DNA of 64,000 nt from Microlunatus sp. Gsoil 973 (GTDB lineage: Bacteria; Actinomycetota; Actinomycetes; Propionibacteriales; Propionibacteriaceae), in the NCBI RefSeq assembly GCF_009707365.1, contig NZ_CP046122.1, forward strand, positions 3,844,001 to 3,908,000, in the 5' to 3' direction. Made by a program: the position numbers and the translations under genes. Of this stretch, positions 1 to 9,499 are shown piece by piece. Below the pieces are notes generated by a model. It saw only the letters and a program-made list of their open reading frames with translations. It made no database searches and was not told where the DNA came from. How positions within the stretch are numbered: position 1 is the first letter of the stretch; each line of letters begins with the position of its first letter.

Positions 1-1059
1 CCAATCAATCCGGTCGCCAGGGCGCACCCGTCGGAGTTCATCGAAACGGGCATCTCGGCGATCGACGGACTGCACACGCTCGTCCGCGGCCAGAAGCTTC
101 CGGTGTTCTCCGGCTACGGACTCCCGGGTCTTGAACTTGCCACCCGGATCGCCCAGACCGCCCGGGTCCGTGGGTCGACGGAGGGATTCGTTGTGGTGTT
201 TGCAGCCGTCGGCGTGACGGACCGCGAGGCGGCATACGTACGGGCCCAGTTCGCCGAGGGCGCGGCTCTGGAACATTCAGTCGTTCTCGTCAACCGCGCC
301 GGAGAGCCGGCAGCCGAGCGCCTCACCTGTCCCCGATCTGCTCTCACCATCGCCGAATATCTGGCCTTCGAGCGGGACCATCACGTACTGGTCGTCCTCG
401 TTGACATGACCAACTATTGCGAGGCATTGCGCGAGACGGCCGCGGCCCGGGACGAGGTGCCCGGCCGGCGAGGGTATCCCGGCTACATGTACTCGGATCT
501 GGCCTCGTTGTATGAGCGGGCCGGCCGTTTACGCGGCCGACCCGGCTCCATCACGCAACTGCCGGTGCTCTCCATGCCCGACGACGACGTAACGCATCCG
601 ATCCCCGACATCACCGGCTACATCACCGAAGGACAGATCGTGTTGTCGCGAGAACTCGAACGACGCGGGATCTTCCCACCCATCGACGTCCTGCCCTCGC
701 TGAGCCGACTCATGAACGCGGGCATCGGTGCAGCCAGCACCCGCGAGGACCATCGCGACATTGCCGACCAGGCGTCAGCACTCCTGGGTCGTGGGCAGGA
801 ATTGCGGCGGCTGATCTCCATCGTCGGGGAGCAGGCACTATCGGTCGAAGACCACCGGATCCTCGCATTCGTTGATCAGTTCGAGCAGCAGTTCGTCGGC
901 CAGGACGCCGAGCGCCGTTCGATCGACCAGACGCTCGACCTGATCTGGAGGCTATTGGCGCCCATACCCGCCGTCGAGCTTCGACGGCTGTCCGCCGAGC
1001 TGATCGCCCGCTATCACTCGCCATCGCCGGGAGAAGACCAATCGGACCCGGCCACCTGA
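1..1059 (+). CDS. ntpB: V/A-type ATP synthase subunit B (5' end outside window)
   Basis: The reading frame is open from the first base, so the gene begins outside the window; 352 residues are visible of a family that is usually about 460. The protein is the non-catalytic nucleotide-binding subunit of the V1/A1 head, which alternates with subunit A around the rotor. Family blocks visible are [24 protein letters not shown] (the degenerate P-loop position), [54 protein letters not shown] and the C-terminal [13 protein letters not shown]. The next gene is on the opposite strand, so no subunit D gene follows directly, although D often follows B in such operons. Identity is firm; the symbol follows the ntp naming. 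Confidence 0.93.
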   Translation, partial: PINPVARAHPSEFIETGISAIDGLHTLVRGQKLPVFSGYGLPGLELATRIAQTARVRGSTEGFVVVFAAVGVTDREAAYVRAQFAEGAALEHSVVLVNRAGEPAAERLTCPRSALTIAEYLAFERDHHVLVVLVDMTNYCEALRETAAARDEVPGRRGYPGYMYSDLASLYERAGRLRGRPGSITQLPVLSMPDDDVTHPIPDITGYITEGQIVLSRELERRGIFPPIDVLPSLSRLMNAGIGAASTREDHRDIADQASALLGRGQELRRLISIVGEQALSVEDHRILAFVDQFEQQFVGQDAERRSIDQTLDLIWRLLAPIPAVELRRLSAELIARYHSPSPGEDQSDPAT

Positions 1060-1155
1060 AAGCAGCCACTCTTAGCAGAGGAAGGCCGGACTCGGCGCGC
1101 GGAGCGCTTCGATGGCGGGCTCACGGCGGGCGGCGATCGAACCCGGTCAGGCCGC

Positions 1156-1608
1156 TTACGGCTGTTGGGAATGTCGCGACGATATGCGCCACATCGGAAG
1201 TTTGAAGGCGGTGCCCATCCGGCTCAGCTCGTCCCGGTGCAGAGCGCTCAGCATGCCCAGGACGCGTTCACCTTCGGCTGTGAGGCAGACCCGAACTGCC
1301 CTGGCGTCGGTGGGGTCCGCGTCGCGGCGGACCAAACCTTGGCTCTGAGCTCGGTTCACGAGTTCAACAACGCTGTGATGCCTCAGTTGGATCAGATCGG
1401 CCAGTTCCTTCACCGTGGCCCATTCCCTGCCCGGGAAACCCATAAGCGCCAACAGCAGTTGATATTGCTGCGGCGTGAGGCCACGGCTACGGACGATCTC
1501 CTCGCTGACGCGCAGATAACGCCGGATGGCGAATCGGAAGCGTGCCAGTTCCTCAAAATCAGACTTCGAGAGAGGCTCGGACCCATCAGATTCATCGGGA
1601 GCCGTCAT
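1156..1608 (-). CDS. MarR-family transcriptional regulator
   Basis: A winged-helix regulator of about 150 residues. Typical MarR features are RSRGLTPQQYQLLLAL, the recognition-helix region VKELADLIQLRHHSVVELVNRAQ, and the wing RRDADPTDARAVRVCLTAEGE. The start at 1608 (MTAPDESDG) is preferred over the longer frame opening at 1704, because the upstream stretch codes for the end of a different small protein in another frame. That choice leaves a 17-bp overlap with the small gene before it, so the two are probably co-transcribed. It is the last gene of a four-gene minus-strand cluster that also encodes two membrane proteins. Ligand and targets cannot be read from the sequence. Confidence 0.85.
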   Translation of the reverse strand: MTAPDESDGSEPLSKSDFEELARFRFAIRRYLRVSEEIVRSRGLTPQQYQLLLALMGFPGREWATVKELADLIQLRHHSVVELVNRAQSQGLVRRDADPTDARAVRVCLTAEGERVLGMLSALHRDELSRMGTAFKLPMWRISSRHSQQP

Positions 1609-1873
1609 CACCAAAACCCGCCACCCTTCCGTGTCGATCATCATAACCGGGCCGGTGGGCATCATCCGGGATGTGTAGTGAGAGCAGCACAGCGCCCAGG
1701 TCACGTAGCCCGATCAACACTCCGTGGAGCTGCGCCTGGTCTGCAACCGAGACGGTGATCATGGTGGTGCCGTCGGCCTCGCGGGTCAGCGTGGCATCGC
1801 CCAGTCGGGGCGACCAGTGATCGTCCAGGTGGCTGGCGACGCGGATCACATAGGTCGTGCAGGCAGTGATCAC
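1592..1873 (-). CDS. small conserved protein (about 93 aa), homologous to the product at 34461-34733
   Basis: The GTG start at 1873-1871 overlaps the TGA of the upstream DUF2306-type gene (GTGA), a hallmark of translational coupling. The central part, roughly YVIRVASHLDDHW to ADQAQLHGVLIGLRDLGAVLL, matches by eye the small protein encoded at 34461-34733 (shared Y-I-V, HL, ADQA-L-G-L, LG--LL). The pattern of two short beta-rich stretches and one helix, ending in a helix with regular leucines, would fit a small ferredoxin-like (ACT-like) fold, but that is inference. The last 30 residues are charged and look disordered. No known function. Confidence 0.7.
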   Translation of the reverse strand: MITACTTYVIRVASHLDDHWSPRLGDATLTREADGTTMITVSVADQAQLHGVLIGLRDLGAVLLSLHIPDDAHRPGYDDRHGRVAGFGDDGSR

Positions 1874-2541
1874 GACACCGTCCCCGCGTGCTCGGCACCC
1901 GTTGGGAAGGCGGGCCGATGATCGGTTCGGTGATGGCGGACAGCCCAATCGGCGACGCCCAGATTGATCACCCAACCGGCTGCCTTGGCCAGGTCTGCGG
2001 CGAGCGCACCGGTGCCGAAGAACGCCCCACCGATGCCTTCGGTGAACGCCTGGGTGCCTGCCGCCAGCCCGATCGCGTACGCCCGGATCATCCAGGCCCG
2101 ATGGGTCGCGACGTTGCCTCGGCGGATGGCCGCGAAGCCGAGGACGAGGCAGCCGGCCATCGCGGATCCGAAGATCAACCGGAGCACATAGAGCAGGTAG
2201 CCGGTGCCGGGTTTTGGCTCGTAGAACAAGGTCATCCAGAGCGCCGAGACCGCCACCAGAAGGCCGGCGACGGCCAGCACCCGGCCGGCACGACGATGCC
2301 AGCCCGGATGCCGGCGGCGCAGCCGTGGCACGAACTGCAGACTTCCGATCAATGCGTACGTCGTCGCGCCGAGAATATGCACGACGAGCGGGAGCGGAAA
2401 TCCGGCGAACCGGTGGTCGGCGGCGATGATGGCCGGCCCGCCGGTGAGCTGGACCAGTCGGAGCATTCCGGCCGTCAGCGGGATGAGGCTGAGTGCGACC
2501 AGTGTCACCGGCACCGGCCAGCTCCGCTCCCGGGTGCTCAT
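1870..2541 (-). CDS. DUF2306-like multi-pass membrane protein
   Basis: A 223-residue integral membrane protein with about six hydrophobic segments. Motifs characteristic of the DUF2306 family are visible: the paired HILGATTYALIGSLQFVP, RRHPGWHRRAGRVL, and the later HRAWMIRAYAIGLAAGTQ. These carry the conserved His and Arg residues at membrane boundaries. The start at 2541 (MSTRERSW) overlaps the preceding stop by four bases (ATGA). Its own stop overlaps the GTG of the next small gene, so the operon is tightly coupled. The biochemical role of the family is not established; the conserved histidines invite a haem or redox guess, but nothing here proves it. Confidence 0.83.
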   Translation of the reverse strand: MSTRERSWPVPVTLVALSLIPLTAGMLRLVQLTGGPAIIAADHRFAGFPLPLVVHILGATTYALIGSLQFVPRLRRRHPGWHRRAGRVLAVAGLLVAVSALWMTLFYEPKPGTGYLLYVLRLIFGSAMAGCLVLGFAAIRRGNVATHRAWMIRAYAIGLAAGTQAFTEGIGGAFFGTGALAADLAKAAGWVINLGVADWAVRHHRTDHRPAFPTGAEHAGTVS

Positions 2542-3212
2542 CGGATCGCGGAGGCGTACGACGCGCCGGTCCTGGTGACGGCCAGATTGCGCCGGCTGAC
2601 CCACAGGGAGACACCGAGTCCGATCATGGCGATGCCGTTCGGGAAGGCCAGCAGTCGGTAGAAGGCGTCCGGCATCATCGACAGTGCAGCGCTGACGAGT
2701 CCGCCGGCCGCAAGCAGCAGGGTCGCCCAGCGGGCCAGGACGCGGGCGCGGAACAGCGCGATACCGAAGATCAGGCCACCGGCGAGGTACGCGAAGCCCT
2801 GGATCTTGGCGACCATAGCCAGCGCCCCGATGTCGCCCACCGGTGAGCCGCCGGTGGTTGCGGCGATCACGTCATTGGCGTACTCGGGATTGGAGGCTGC
2901 GACGCTCGGGATCACGAACGCGGCGACGAAGGCCGTGCCCATCACCATCAGGTAGCCGGCGCTGAGCACCAGGTAGCCGATCAGTCCGAGGACGCCGTTG
3001 CGGCGCACCTGACTCAGGTACATGCCGGTGAAGCCGGCCAGGGCGAGCGCCGCCATGGCGACCTTCAGGGTGTCCCGGACCGCCATCTCGGTCGTCTGGA
3101 TGGAGTGGGCGTCCAGATGCGGGTGCCCGATCTGGACGCCGATGAAGATCGCACCGGCGAGGGCGGCGCAAACCCCTGAGGCTGCCGTCAGGCGGTTGGT
3201 GGTGATGATCAT
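2538..3212 (-). CDS. six-TM membrane protein, function unknown
   Basis: A 224-residue protein with six predicted membrane helices, starting with a hydrophobic N-terminal segment (TAASGVCAALAGAIFIGVQIG) and an exposed HPHLDAHSIQTTEM loop. The arrangement is reminiscent of small actinobacterial membrane proteins found next to DUF2306 genes and regulators; I cannot assign a named family with confidence. It is first in the minus-strand cluster of membrane protein, DUF2306-like protein, small protein and MarR regulator. It lies 113 bp downstream of the large LuxR-type regulator gene, on the same strand. Upstream of the ATG there is only a weak purine-rich ribosome site. Confidence 0.75.
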   Translation of the reverse strand: MIITTNRLTAASGVCAALAGAIFIGVQIGHPHLDAHSIQTTEMAVRDTLKVAMAALALAGFTGMYLSQVRRNGVLGLIGYLVLSAGYLMVMGTAFVAAFVIPSVAASNPEYANDVIAATTGGSPVGDIGALAMVAKIQGFAYLAGGLIFGIALFRARVLARWATLLLAAGGLVSAALSMMPDAFYRLLAFPNGIAMIGLGVSLWVSRRNLAVTRTGASYASAIR

Positions 3213-3325
3213 GTCGATTCCCCGGTTTCGGTGCCAGGCGGAATGCCCGGCGATGTCCGGAACGCTACGAATCGACGCGGTGGGACCACATCATCATCTG
3301 ATGTGATCCAGGTGGTGATTGCGCG

Positions 3326-6085
3326 TCATGACGACAGCAGGCCGCGATCCACCGCTCGACCGACCGCGGCACGCCGGGTGCTGACGTCCAGCTTCGTGAA
3401 GATGTGCTTGGTGTGCGTACGAAGGGTGTTCACCGAGACGAACAGCTGCCGCGCGATCTCCGGCCCGGTGAGCTCGGTCGCCAACAGCCGCAACACTTCC
3501 AGCTCGCGGGCGCTCAGCCCGTCCTCCGAGTCGCGGCGCGGGTGCGCAATCCCCGACGGCTCCTGGGTCGCCGCCAGGAGCCGCTCGGCGTGCTCCCCGA
3601 CGTCCTCCGGCGCGCTGCCGGCCATCCGATCGAGCAGCTCGAGGAACGGGTTCCCCTCGTCGAGGAAGAGTCGGCTGTACCCGGCCGGCACTCCGATGCT
3701 GAGCGTGACGGCCAGGTCTGCAGTAGCTGCGCGGGTGTCGCCGTTGGCGTGGTGTGCGAGCGCCCGAACCAGGCTCGCCTCGATCAGGCTCCCGTCGCGG
3801 TCTGCCGCCTGCCCGGCGTCCAGAATCTGACCGAGCAGGTCGAGCGCCTCGCCGGCACGACCCTGGGCAACGAGCAGCCGGGCCAGGGTGAGCTGGTCGT
3901 ACTCGGCGAGATAGGTCGGCGGGTCGGTCGGCGCGACGCCGCGATCGCGGGCCCAGGCCTGTGCTTCCTCGAGGCGGCCCTGGAGGATCCATGCCCGCGC
4001 CCGGGTCGCGGCGATCGGCCGTACGTCCGGAAAGTAGCCCGGCAGGAACGTCGGCTCGGCCCGGTCCAGCATCGCAATCGTTCCATCGAGATCCCCGCGT
4101 GCCTGCAGCAGTCCGGCCATGGCGGTATACCAGCGGTGCCGGTTCTCCGGGAGTGACGCTCGCTCGCCCAGCTCACGGGCGATGTCGAGGTGCGCGGCCG
4201 CCGCCTCGAGCTCGCCCTGCTCGCGGAGGACGTCGGCCAGGCCGACATGCAGGTCGCCGACGGTGGAGAGCACCGGGCCGGATTGCCGCTCCGCCGTGGC
4301 CAGCGCCTGCTCGTAGAGACGGCGCGCCTGCAGCGGCCGTCCGCGCCCGAGCCAGATGCTCGCCGTGATGACCGCCATGCCGAGTTCGTCGGTGATCATG
4401 CCGGCCGCGTGCAGGTTCGCCGCCGCAGCGGTGAACGTGTCCGCCGCAGTGCCGAGGTCGCCGGCCGCCCAGGCGGCCAGCCCGAGGAAGCCGCCGGCGG
4501 CGCCGCGCGCGAAGTGATCCTCGGGTTGCGCCAGCGCGAGTGCCCGGCGGGCCTGCGACACCGTACCGTCGACATCGCCCCGGGCCTGGGCGACCGAGGC
4601 GCGATAGATGGCGATCATGGCCGGAAGCGAACCGAGCTCAGCGTCCCGATCCCGTGCCGCGCCGGCAGCGGCGTCCCCCGCGTTGATCTTGGAAGGTGCC
4701 CGCAGCAGACCGGCCTCGGCAGCATCCAGCCATCCCTCCACCGCGTTGAAGTCGCCGTGGGACAGCCGACTCCAGCCGACGAATGTCGCCAGCAACGGCC
4801 GATCGCGTACGACGTCATCCGGCAGGGTGGCCAGCCAGTCGCGGATGGTGCGGTCTTGGCGACGACGGCGCAGGTCGCCGAGTGTGAGCTCGATCAGGTC
4901 GGCGACGCGTTCATGATCTGCACTCGCGATCCCGTGCCGTACGGCGTCGGCCAGGAATCCGTTCTGGACAAGCCATCGGCCGGCCGCGGCATGGAGCTCG
5001 ACGACCCGGCCGGGATCCCGGGCGCCCAGCCGGGCACGCAAGGTGTCGGCGAACAGGTGGTGGTAGCGGTACCAGCGGCGTTCGTCATCGAGCGGCACGA
5101 CGAACAGGTTCTCCCGCTCGAGCCTTTCCAACATGGCCCGACCGTCGGAGCGCCTGGTGAGAGCGTCACAGAGTTCTCCGGTCAACTGATCGAGCACCGA
5201 GGTCTCCAGAAGGAAGCCTGCGACCTGCTCCGGTTGCCGGTCCAGGACCTCCTCGACCAGGTAGTCCAGGACGAACCGATGCGTGCCGGAGAAGGATTCG
5301 ACGAAGCGCGCGACGCCGCCGGACCCGTCGACGCCGGTATGGGTCCGGGCCGACAGCGCGGCCAGTTGCAGCCCGGCCGCCCAGCCCTCGGTGCGGGCGG
5401 CCAGGGCGGCCACCCACTCCGGCTCCAGCTGCAAATCCATCGTCCGGGTCAGGAACACTTCGGCTTCGTCGGGTGTGAACCGCAGATCGGCTGCTCGGAT
5501 CTCGACCAGTTCGCCACGTGCCCGGAGCCGGGACAGCGACAACGGCGGGTCCGCGCGAGTGGTGATTGCGGCAGTGACCTGCGGCGGGAGGTTCTCGATC
5601 AGGAACGTGACAGCCTCGTGCACGGTCGGCGCATCGATCACGTGATAGTCGTCAAGAACCACCACCATACGGCCGTCGATCATCTCCAGATCGCTGACAA
5701 TGCTGACCAGCACCGCATCGGCCGGCGGGACGTGATCACTCTCCAACAACGTAAGCGCCTCCGCCCCGACGTCAAGATCCGCGCTCCGGAAGGCGGCCAC
5801 GAGATGGTTGAGGAACCGAGGAAGATCATGATCTTCCTCGTCCAGAGACAACCACGCCACCCTGGCGATCGGCCCTCGCTCTGATCGCTTCTGGTGGTCG
5901 GTAGTCCCGGTCGCCGTCAGCCATTGCGTCATCAGAGTGGTCTTCCCGAACCCCGCCGGCGCGGACACCAGCACGAGCCGAGGCGTCGGTCCGTCAGCGC
6001 CCGGAAGCAGCTCGGTAAGGCGCGGACGGGGGACCAGCGATCGCCGAGGCGTCGGAACGTGCAACTTGGAGCCGAGCACAGCCAC
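3326..6085 (-). CDS. LAL/MalT-type LuxR transcriptional regulator with N-terminal ATPase
   Basis: A 919-residue regulator. Domain order is: an N-terminal STAND/NTPase with Walker A SAPAGFGKTTLM (residues about 41-52) and Walker B VVVLDDYHVID; a winged-helix/arm region with LEREN-FVVPLDDER; a long TPR-like helical region rich in alanine and leucine; and a C-terminal LuxR helix-turn-helix LSARELEVLRLLATELTGPEIARQL. Regulators of this class use nucleotide and ligand binding to activate transcription. The start is GTG at 6085-6083. It is divergent from a small membrane-protein gene 221 bp away and precedes the co-oriented membrane-protein cluster at 1156-3212, so either is a possible target. Confidence 0.93.
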   Translation of the reverse strand: MAVLGSKLHVPTPRRSLVPRPRLTELLPGADGPTPRLVLVSAPAGFGKTTLMTQWLTATGTTDHQKRSERGPIARVAWLSLDEEDHDLPRFLNHLVAAFRSADLDVGAEALTLLESDHVPPADAVLVSIVSDLEMIDGRMVVVLDDYHVIDAPTVHEAVTFLIENLPPQVTAAITTRADPPLSLSRLRARGELVEIRAADLRFTPDEAEVFLTRTMDLQLEPEWVAALAARTEGWAAGLQLAALSARTHTGVDGSGGVARFVESFSGTHRFVLDYLVEEVLDRQPEQVAGFLLETSVLDQLTGELCDALTRRSDGRAMLERLERENLFVVPLDDERRWYRYHHLFADTLRARLGARDPGRVVELHAAAGRWLVQNGFLADAVRHGIASADHERVADLIELTLGDLRRRRQDRTIRDWLATLPDDVVRDRPLLATFVGWSRLSHGDFNAVEGWLDAAEAGLLRAPSKINAGDAAAGAARDRDAELGSLPAMIAIYRASVAQARGDVDGTVSQARRALALAQPEDHFARGAAGGFLGLAAWAAGDLGTAADTFTAAAANLHAAGMITDELGMAVITASIWLGRGRPLQARRLYEQALATAERQSGPVLSTVGDLHVGLADVLREQGELEAAAAHLDIARELGERASLPENRHRWYTAMAGLLQARGDLDGTIAMLDRAEPTFLPGYFPDVRPIAATRARAWILQGRLEEAQAWARDRGVAPTDPPTYLAEYDQLTLARLLVAQGRAGEALDLLGQILDAGQAADRDGSLIEASLVRALAHHANGDTRAATADLAVTLSIGVPAGYSRLFLDEGNPFLELLDRMAGSAPEDVGEHAERLLAATQEPSGIAHPRRDSEDGLSARELEVLRLLATELTGPEIARQLFVSVNTLRTHTKHIFTKLDVSTRRAAVGRAVDRGLLSS

Positions 6086-6306
6086 CAGACCAGCCTAGGA
6101 GTGCAGCTCTCGGCCCGCTGGCGAAGAGCGGCTCTGCTCCGATCTCCGCCGGCGCCTGCCGCCCGACGTCGTCTCGAGCCGCGAGCCGGTGGGACACCAT
6201 GATCACATCGCCGATCACCCCATGCTGTGATGCCGCGCCACCACAAGGCTGCCTAGATTCCCGACATCCTGCGGCACCCGCCGCTATCCGTCCGACAGGA
6301 GCAGAA

Positions 6307-6777
6307 ATGTCCACCACGACCGCAAGAGCACACCGAACCCATTCCGACCTGTCGTTGCCCCGGCTGTACATCCTGCGGGGCGCCTACCTGTTCATGGCCG
6401 TCGGCCTCGCCCTGGTGAAGTGGCCGCTTCTCCGGCATGCGGCCGACCTGCCGCTCTACGAGGGCATAACCGTTTGTCTGCTCACCGCAATGTCTCTGCT
6501 GGTGTTTCTCGGTCTGCGCTATCCCGTCAAGTTGATTCCCGTGCTGCTGCTCGAAACGATCTGGAAGCTGCTCTGGTTGTCCCTCGTCGCTCTGCCGAAG
6601 GCAATCGGTGGTGATCTTGACGCAGCGGCCGCAACGATTCTCATCAACTGTTCCCTGGTGATCGTGATCATCGTCGCCGTCCCATGGCGGTACGCCGTTC
6701 GCAGCTACGCCCGGGTCGCCGGCGACCCCTGGCGTACCCGGACAACGCCGGACGCGACCGTCGGCTCAGGTGTTTAG
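6307..6777 (+). CDS. small four-TM membrane protein
   Basis: A 156-residue protein; the ATG at 6307 follows an AGGAG at 6297-6301. Four hydrophobic stretches are visible: LYILRGAYLFMAVGLALVKW, ITVCLLTAMSLLVFLGL, LIPVLLLETIWKLLWLSLVAL and ATILINCSLVIVIIVAVPW. A charged tail follows and is probably cytoplasmic. The RGAYLFMAVGLALVKWPL and ETIWKLLWL motifs recur in small actinobacterial membrane proteins that I know only as hypothetical. It is transcribed divergently from the LAL-type regulator gene and is the most obvious candidate target. No enzymatic motif is seen. Confidence 0.78.
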   Translation: MSTTTARAHRTHSDLSLPRLYILRGAYLFMAVGLALVKWPLLRHAADLPLYEGITVCLLTAMSLLVFLGLRYPVKLIPVLLLETIWKLLWLSLVALPKAIGGDLDAAAATILINCSLVIVIIVAVPWRYAVRSYARVAGDPWRTRTTPDATVGSGV

Positions 6778-6937
6778 GAACGGAAGCGTCAGTCACTGGC
6801 GGCTGGGCGAACCAACCAGGCATCCCGGCACCGGCATCACTGATCAACGACAGTCGTCTGAACGGCGTCGACAGCGGATCCGGCGCGCGTTACGGATCCC
6901 GCAGCGGCACCATGGAGGTCACGGCAGCGGCTTGGGT

Positions 6938-7918
6938 TCAGCGGAGGCGCTGCAGTGCTCGTTCTACGACGAGCTCGACGCGTGCTGTCATGCCCGACAC
7001 GTCGATAGGGCGGCGCCCGGCAACCTGGCGGGAGATTGACTTCGGCGCGTTGTCGCTGTGGTGAAGCAGGGTGTACAAGTCCCACCACGGGTCAAGGAGG
7101 ACACCCGCGATCGATTCATAGCGCGAGCGGAGCTCCTCTGCCCATTCGGGTGAGTAGAGCGCGGCCAGATACCGCCGGCACTGTCCGACATCGATCGCGC
7201 GAGACCCTCGGTGGATGCCATTCCAGTCGGTAAGTCCAGTGATTTTGCCGCGCGACCACAGCAGGTTGACGGGCAGGTAGTCACAGTGCAGGAAGACCGC
7301 AACATCCGCAGGCGGTGCTGACTCCATGGCATTGAAGGCGGCCTGCCAGACCGCAGGTTTCTGCGCGCCGGCCGGCACCCGAAACGTTCCTAGGGGTGTG
7401 ATCCAGGAGTCTGTCCAAGGTCGAAACATTGGGGCTGGGAGATCAACCGAATGCAGGCGAGCGGCGAACTCGGCGATCCTCTCGATCCACGGCCGGTGCT
7501 CGGCTGGGTTGAGGTGAACGTGGCCAGGTAGCCGTGTCATCAGCAGCGATGGCGCACCGCCCGTAGCGGCACCGGCGACGTCCGCGGCCAATATCGTCGG
7601 GACCGGTAGTCCGCTGCCGGCCACAACCTTCAGGTTGGCAATCTCCTCCTCCAGTGCGGTCCGAAGCGCGATGCTCCCCGCCGGGTACTGCCGCAACACC
7701 ACAAAGGTTCGCGTGTTGTCTCGCTCAACTGTCAACCGATGGACAGCAGAGTTGACGCCACCGGTCAATCGACGGTGGCCGACGATGCGACTGCCCTTGC
7801 CCATGGAAGCGGCAGCCCAGCTGAGCGTTTCGGTCGAGGGTCGACGCCGGAAGAACCTGTTCTCTCGCCAATCGCCATCGACCGTCAGCTCGGGGTCGAC
7901 CACGTCGTCGCTGGTCAC
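6938..7918 (-). CDS. APH-like phosphotransferase (aminoglycoside/choline kinase fold)
   Basis: A 326-residue kinase-fold protein. The N-lobe shows a glycine-rich strand (LTGGVNSAVHRLTV) and a strand ending VVLRQYPAG, where R stands at the usual ATP-binding Lys position. The catalytic loop is FLHCDYLPVNLLW (the HxDxxxxN motif) and the metal-binding site is ITGLTDWNGIHRGSRAIDVG. Substrates of this family range from aminoglycosides to choline, homoserine and macrolides and cannot be read from the sequence, so it should not be called a resistance gene. It is divergent from a second, only distantly similar APH protein starting at 8234. Confidence 0.85.
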   Translation of the reverse strand: MTSDDVVDPELTVDGDWRENRFFRRRPSTETLSWAAASMGKGSRIVGHRRLTGGVNSAVHRLTVERDNTRTFVVLRQYPAGSIALRTALEEEIANLKVVAGSGLPVPTILAADVAGAATGGAPSLLMTRLPGHVHLNPAEHRPWIERIAEFAARLHSVDLPAPMFRPWTDSWITPLGTFRVPAGAQKPAVWQAAFNAMESAPPADVAVFLHCDYLPVNLLWSRGKITGLTDWNGIHRGSRAIDVGQCRRYLAALYSPEWAEELRSRYESIAGVLLDPWWDLYTLLHHSDNAPKSISRQVAGRRPIDVSGMTARVELVVERALQRLR

Positions 7919-8233
7919 GTACGTCGACCCTACTGGTGAGGGGCTCGGGACTGAACGCTTTCAGATTCCACCACCTGCGTCCGCCCGCCCGAAGCGGATC
8001 CGGACCGGGCGGCAGCCGGTGCCTGACTGCGCACCCGATGAAGGACGCACGGTCCCGTCATCGGGCAGTCCTGGCGATCGCTGATCGGGCGGTTCGGCGA
8101 CTCGAAGTGCTTGTGCGACCGCCTACGTGAGCGGTGTTCTTTGTTGATGGTTGTGATCCTGGTGGTGTTCTGAGGAGCTGCGGGAAGCTGAAATGACCTG
8201 CGCCTGTGCTGTTCTCGCCGGTATCGTCGCGCC

Positions 8234-9238
8234 GTGCAAAGCCAGAGTGAGCTCATCGTTGCCGCTCGAGACCTCCTGGCCCGCCACGGCTACCCCGCCA
8301 GCAATCTCGAGTTTCTCGGTTCAGGTGAGCAGAGTGCTTGTTACGGCAGCGGGCAGGTTGCGGTGTTGCTTGGCCTCAACGATCCAACAGAGCCGCCGGA
8401 TCTTCTCGGACATGTCATCTGGACCGGCACTGGAACGATCGTGAGGAACGACTACTCGACGCTGCAGAAGATCATCGACCTTGCTGCAGACGGGGGCGTG
8501 CAGACACCGCGGATTCTGGCAGTTGGTGATGCCCCGCGATCGTACGCAGTGATCGAACGCGCCCAGGGGACACCGGCGACCGACCACCCCGATCTGGCAA
8601 CCCAGGAGATGAGTTGGTTCGATCAGCTCGGAGGCCAGGTCGGCAAGACCAATCAGGTCAGGACCACGGGCTTCGGGATGTTCGCCCCGGACGGGTCCGG
8701 CCAGATCGTCGGTTGCTATCCGACCTGGCCAGATTTCCTCAATGCTTGGATGCAGGTTTACCTCTGCGTCGGTGACGCCCGGCCCGAAGACGCCAGGGTG
8801 CTGGATTTCCTTCTCAGCCAGCACATCGTCTCCGAGTCTGACCTGGCGAGGGTCGCCGCCGGGGTGCGGAGTGCGTCATCGTGGACGGTCGACTCAGTCC
8901 TCACCCACTACGACAACCGACTCAACAACCTCGTGATCAATAACGCCGCGGTCACCATGCTGGACTGGGATCTCTCTTGCGCCGGAATTGGCCTTCCGCA
9001 GGAGATGATCAAGCTCTTCGAGTCCGGCCCGGCCAGCATGGACAATCCACGAGTGGCAGCGTTCCTCCACGGCTATGGACTATCCGACGCTGAAGCCGAC
9101 GAGGCAATCGACGCCGGAAAGCTGATGCTCGTAATGGACGGACTGGCCATGTCCCACGGCTGGGTCGACCAACCCTACCGCCTCGGAGGCGTTCGAGGCT
9201 GGTTGCAGACCGTCAGGAACATCAGCAGCATTTGGTGA
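8234..9238 (+). CDS. APH-like phosphotransferase, second divergent member
   Basis: A 334-residue protein with a GTG start. Kinase-like motifs are an N-lobe FLGSGEQSACYGSGQVAVLL, the catalytic loop VLTHYDNRLNNLVINN (H-D-N spacing, with Tyr after His) and the metal-binding MLDWDLSCAGIG. The sequence around SYAVIERAQGTPAT resembles the hinge and substrate lid of APH enzymes. It is only weakly similar to its divergent neighbour at 6938-7918, so it is not a recent duplicate. The substrate is unknown. The gene is followed by a stretch holding a decayed recombinase. Confidence 0.82.
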   Translation: MQSQSELIVAARDLLARHGYPASNLEFLGSGEQSACYGSGQVAVLLGLNDPTEPPDLLGHVIWTGTGTIVRNDYSTLQKIIDLAADGGVQTPRILAVGDAPRSYAVIERAQGTPATDHPDLATQEMSWFDQLGGQVGKTNQVRTTGFGMFAPDGSGQIVGCYPTWPDFLNAWMQVYLCVGDARPEDARVLDFLLSQHIVSESDLARVAAGVRSASSWTVDSVLTHYDNRLNNLVINNAAVTMLDWDLSCAGIGLPQEMIKLFESGPASMDNPRVAAFLHGYGLSDAEADEAIDAGKLMLVMDGLAMSHGWVDQPYRLGGVRGWLQTVRNISSIW

Positions 9239-9499
9239 CCCGGCGACTCCGCACGACTACGACGCTGTCGCCTGATTCCGCACGTGCAGCCTGCCCGGTG
9301 ATCGTTGCTTGCTTGAGTCGTGCAGGCTGCCCGGCTGGGTGCCTTGCCGGGCACACCCCTCGGGTAGCCTCAACGGACACCGGGATCGTCAGCGGACAAC
9401 GGCGTGGCGTGGCCGGGGGTCAAGATCCGTAACAGCCGGGCCGACGGGATTGCAGCTCGTCACCCGCCTCCCCACCTTGGCTTTTGCTCCCTGCTGCGC

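Noticed and set aside
1592-2614. Single 340-codon minus-strand frame across the membrane-protein gene
   Set aside because: Only its last 93 codons look genuine; the rest is a shadow of the DUF2306-like gene in another frame.
4190-5884. Long open frame on the plus strand opposite the LAL regulator
   Set aside because: Antisense to a gene with clear motifs over its whole length; the translation has no family-like sequence and results from GC-rich codon use.
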